64,000 bases of DNA from Phylloscopus collybita (taxonomy: Eukaryota; Chordata; Aves; Passeriformes; Phylloscopidae): assembly GCA_027886175.1 (NCBI GenBank), contig JAJNNQ010000040.1, positions 19,798,001-19,862,000 of the forward strand, written 5' to 3'. Of the stretch, positions 60,768-64,000 are shown piece by piece. Each line of letters starts with the position of its first letter. Position 1 is the first letter of the stretch. The notes beneath the pieces are model-generated. The model saw only the letters and a list, made by a program, of their open reading frames with translations, did not search any database and was not told the origin of the DNA. The position numbers and the translations under genes are program-made.

Positions 60768-62971
60768 ACTAATTTCCCCAAGTTAAGTCTGTTTTGCCCA
60801 TAACTGCTAAATAGTCTCTCCCTGCCCTTATCTCGACCCATAAAAGCCTTTCATTTTGGTTTTTCTCCCCTGTCCAACTGAGGAGGGGAGTGACAGCAAC
60901 TTTGGGCATCTGGCATCCAGCCAGGGGGAGTCAAACGACCAGAGGAATGCAATGTAGCTTTTTCCTTTTTTGTATAATGTATTTTAGCAGCTGCAAATGA
61001 AGGCATAATTGGGTAGCTCTTCACTGAGCTTCAGTGCTTGCATAGACTTTGCTCAGGAGTATCAGCATTTTTTCTTACTACAGGAAAGATGCAGACCATA
61101 AGTATTAAATTAACTGAGAGTTTATTTGTGAAAATACATTCCACTGGGATATTAAGGGTATATTTGTAGAGCAGAAGGGAAAGTTTTTTGCCAAGACATG
61201 AAAGACGCCTCTGAACATTTTAATTAATCTGTAAATATCGCTACTTAGAAATCAAAATAAATCACATTGTATGCCTGCCAAAGTAGATCGTGCTTTTTAC
61301 AAGAAAGTAGATGAAATATGTGAAACTGACTCACAAAGTTAATGTTTCCCACCAGTAATAACATTCACTTCTATGTACTTATGTCTGTTAACATGACTCA
61401 CAAAGTTCTTCTGCTTTCTTTTGTGAGATGGATGGCAGCAGAATGAATTGTACAGTGTCTGTGAGCTGTACCTCAGCCAAGATTTTGCTGCCAAAGGAGA
61501 TCTAGCAGTGACAAATACATCTTAAGCAAAGTGTTAGAAGAGTTGGCTTTATAGTGTTTTTTTCAGATACTGGGATGTCAGGAAGAGATGCATACATAAG
61601 GGGATATTTTAACACCACCACCACATAGGTTGTTTGCTTTAATACAGCTGCTGTGTTTGGGGAATTCATTTGACTGTGTATATACTCTCTCACTCTTGTA
61701 CATATACAGTGTGTAGCTGAAAGAAAGAAATTTCAAAGGCAAAAAGGACAACTGAGTATCTCTCTTCTGTTCTTTTTGCACATTTCCTAAAATGTAATTG
61801 TATGTACAAGAAGGAGAAAGAGGAGTCTATCTTTGAGACTAAAATGGTAGTTTGGAAAGTCTTTTCATAATTCTGCTGTAGATATCCTCAGAAATTTTCA
61901 GCTAGGTGGTTAGAATGTACTGCTCTGCTATGTTCTGTTGCTATTTTTGAAGACAGATGAGAAGCAAAATTGGTTTTTAGTGGACTATAAAATGGAGTGG
62001 ACTATGTGTGGAGTGCAGATGGAAAAGTCTGAGGGAACATAAGGCAATGGCTTGACTGTGATGGAATGGAGAAAGCGGAAATTAGAGAAAATCCAGTTTG
62101 GACAGAAAAGGCAGTCTTGAGTGAAATAGTTACACTTAAGGACAAAATAAGAATTGAATATTGACTCCTTTTCAGCTCAAAATAGGCAACGTTGAAATCA
62201 TCCCCTAAGCTGCAGGGGAAGCAATTGCCCTGAGTCATGTAGACAGGTTAAATACAGAAACTGCAGCTTATTATTGTGTAGTGTGACGTACCAGAATTGC
62301 ATTTCCTGCTCAGCTTGGATAAAGGCAGTTGGTTTCGTAAGACAACTTGAAAAAATAGATGGAAATTATTATTGTCTTGTTTCTGTGCTAAATATTCTTC
62401 ATCCTCTGCCTCTTTTGTGCAACCTAATAAAAAGGCATTCAGCACATATCACTGTGAGGAAAACATTTCTTACATTTCTTCAGAAGTGTTCTTTATAAAT
62501 TGTAGTGATTGATAGCTGTAATGGGGCAAAATAATAGTCTTGGTCACAATGCATGAACATTTGTACCCATTTATCTGAGATCAAAGTTTGGTCCATAGGC
62601 TTTGAATTTTTTTTTTGTTTGTTTGTTTAGTACTATATGTGGGTTTACTTTTTCATAGATATGTTGCTGTAGCAAGCATGACCAGTAAGGAACACTTCTT
62701 CATTTCTTGCTCTAAAATTATTTCAGAGATTTCTTTAAAACATTCCAGATTGCATCCCAAGGACAGGAAGGACATTTCTACAGTTGTGACCTTGAGTTGC
62801 AGTTCTTACATTCCTAAATCACTTTCATCTATGTGTACAGTTTAAAAAGGCTAATATGAATCAGGATTGTACATTAAACTACTTGTGTAGGTTAAAGGAA
62901 AAAAAAAATTACTTTCCAAGGTGGAGTATGATAGTCTAAGGCTGGTGTGGTTGGTGGTTGGTACCAAGGGA

Positions 62972-63042
62972 AATTGACCTGAAGAGGCAACTGCAATCTG
63001 AAGGATTTTCATGTCATAATTTAAAACTGTAGGCCCATCTAG
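62972..63042 (+). repeat. Dispersed direct repeat, copy 2 (about 71 bases)
   Basis: Same orientation and about 90 per cent identical to 58991-59061. The two are about 4 kb apart with the LTR between them. Confidence 0.8.
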
Positions 63043-63802
63043 ATGTTGCTGGTAAAGAAAGGAAGACAGGAAAAGCCTTATCTGTGTGTAGCTGTACAGC
63101 TTAGTGGTGAGTAATTTCGTAAACCTTAACAGACACATGACTGAAAGATGAGTAGTGAAGCAGTGTTTTGGTAGCATCAGTTCTGCTGTGCGAGGTTCTA
63201 AAAGGGTGAAAGGTTGACAGGAGCATTACCTTTGTTTAGAGCCCCATGGCTACATCTGTGCTGTGAATAAAAATGGGCAGGACACAGGCACAGAGCACTG
63301 TCAGTAGGATGTGATTAGCTTGTTCCTTGTGCCAAGAGGGCATGCACATCAGGCAAGGGTCTTCCTCCTGCAGAGAGTGCAGTGATAGCCCAGAGCTTGT
63401 TCTCAGGACCACTGTCCAAATACCACCTGGAACGAAAAGAGGATGGGGCTTGGGACTTTTTTCCAAGGTACAGAGTTAGAGAGATTCATGTTAAGCTGGG
63501 GCTATGGTGTTATAGGCTTTCTGCATTGTCTGTTTTGCAGCATATCCTGAGTGATTTAAGCAAATAAGAGAGGTTAGAGCCGGTCTGAAGACCACCTCAG
63601 CTCACAGAGCAGCTTGGGAGGACCAAGTGGCAAAGCAGGCTAGCTTTATCATACCATTAATCTCTCTTTTCATCCTTTTTCTCCAGCTGTCTGGGCTGTG
63701 AGTTCCTTTGCCAGCCTCAGTTCAAAGGTATCATGAAAAGTGCATGGTGGCTGCTCCTGTAATTTGGAGTACTGTAGAGAGACTTGTTCTGTGTATATAG
63801 AA

Positions 63803-64000
63803 CTGTAGAATGGCCCAGGGGCACCTTTATAGACCATCTGCTGTCATGGGCAGGGACACCTACCTCTAGACCAGGTTGTTCAAAGCCTCTTCCAACCTGG
63901 CCTGGAACACTTCCTGGGGGTGAGGCACCCACAAGTTCCCTGGAAAACCTGTTCCACTGTTTCACTACTCTCATTGTAAAAGATGTCTTCCTTGTATTCA
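63803..64000 (-). mobile_element. CR1 LINE 3' end, antisense, continues past window
   Basis: The + strand reads gtagaatggcccag, then catgggcagggacacctacc, accaggttgttcaaagcc and ccaacctggcctggaacact, the reverse complement of a CR1 3' region. The minus frame from 63974 begins MRVVKQWNRFSRELV, the CR1 reverse-transcriptase C-terminal signature. Confidence 0.9.

Larger units (their letters stand above)
59768..60942 (+). mobile_element. Endogenous retrovirus LTR, probably solo
   Basis: About 1.18 kb of GC-richer DNA inside AT-rich intron. It begins with TG (59768) and ends at about cgaccag, flanked on both sides by the hexamer AGGAAT (59762-59767 and 60943-60948), a likely target-site duplication. 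It carries 41-base tandem repeats in the middle and an AATAAA at 60762 near its 3' part. From memory, the overall text resembles a common avian ERV LTR. No primer-binding site, gag, pol or env sequence follows, so it is probably a solo LTR left by recombination. The three frames of 190-220 residues across it are composition artefacts. Confidence 0.75.
58133..64000 (+). other. SYNJ2: SYNJ2 intron 2, continuing past the window
   Basis: 5.9 kb without a recognisable third SYNJ2 exon. It contains the solo LTR (59768-60942), two copies of a 71-base segment (58991 and 62972) and an antisense CR1 at the right edge. Confidence 0.8.

Overview
This is a window of bird nuclear DNA. It is AT-rich and intron-dominated, with conventional GT-AG exons. 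It carries CR1 LINE fragments and a long terminal repeat of a type I associate with avian endogenous retroviruses. The proteins are recognisably vertebrate. The exact species cannot be told from the sequence. The LTR type points to a modern non-galliform bird, but that is inference.

Layout. Bases 1-7652 are intron of a gene that starts upstream of the window. From 7653 to 31937, fourteen + strand exons join in one continuous frame of 501 codons plus a stop. They encode the C-terminal part of sorting nexin-9 (SNX9): the end of the low-complexity linker with its DPW and acidic DDDW motifs, the whole PX domain and the whole BAR domain. The SH3 domain (roughly the first 94 residues) lies outside the window. 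A 3' UTR of about 1.6 kb or more follows. Bases ~33.9-47.4 kb are intergenic. Here I found no gene I can name, only a few exon-like minus-strand open stretches, listed as weak candidates. A CpG island at ~47.88-48.88 kb is the promoter and first exon of synaptojanin-2 (SYNJ2). Its start codon is at 48736, its second coding exon is at 58046-58132, and the window ends in its second intron.

Transposon content is modest. A ~0.8 kb CR1 lies antisense at ~1.1 kb and a ~0.6 kb CR1 lies sense at ~50.5 kb. Two short CR1 tails sit in SNX9 introns, and another antisense CR1 runs off the right edge. An apparent solo LTR (59768-60942) contains 41-bp tandem repeats. Several A/C-only or T/G-only low-complexity tracts lie in the SNX9 introns.

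How the genes work together. SNX9 is a membrane-bending PX-BAR adaptor that recruits dynamin and actin nucleators to late clathrin-coated pits. SYNJ2 is a phosphoinositide phosphatase that removes the PI(4,5)P2 such adaptors bind. The two genes lie head to tail on the same strand, as they do on human chromosome 6q25.3. I see no convincing undescribed system. The most checkable oddities are a tandem NAGNAG acceptor in SNX9, a ~71-bp repeated segment in SYNJ2 intron 2, and exon-like minus-strand segments between the two genes.
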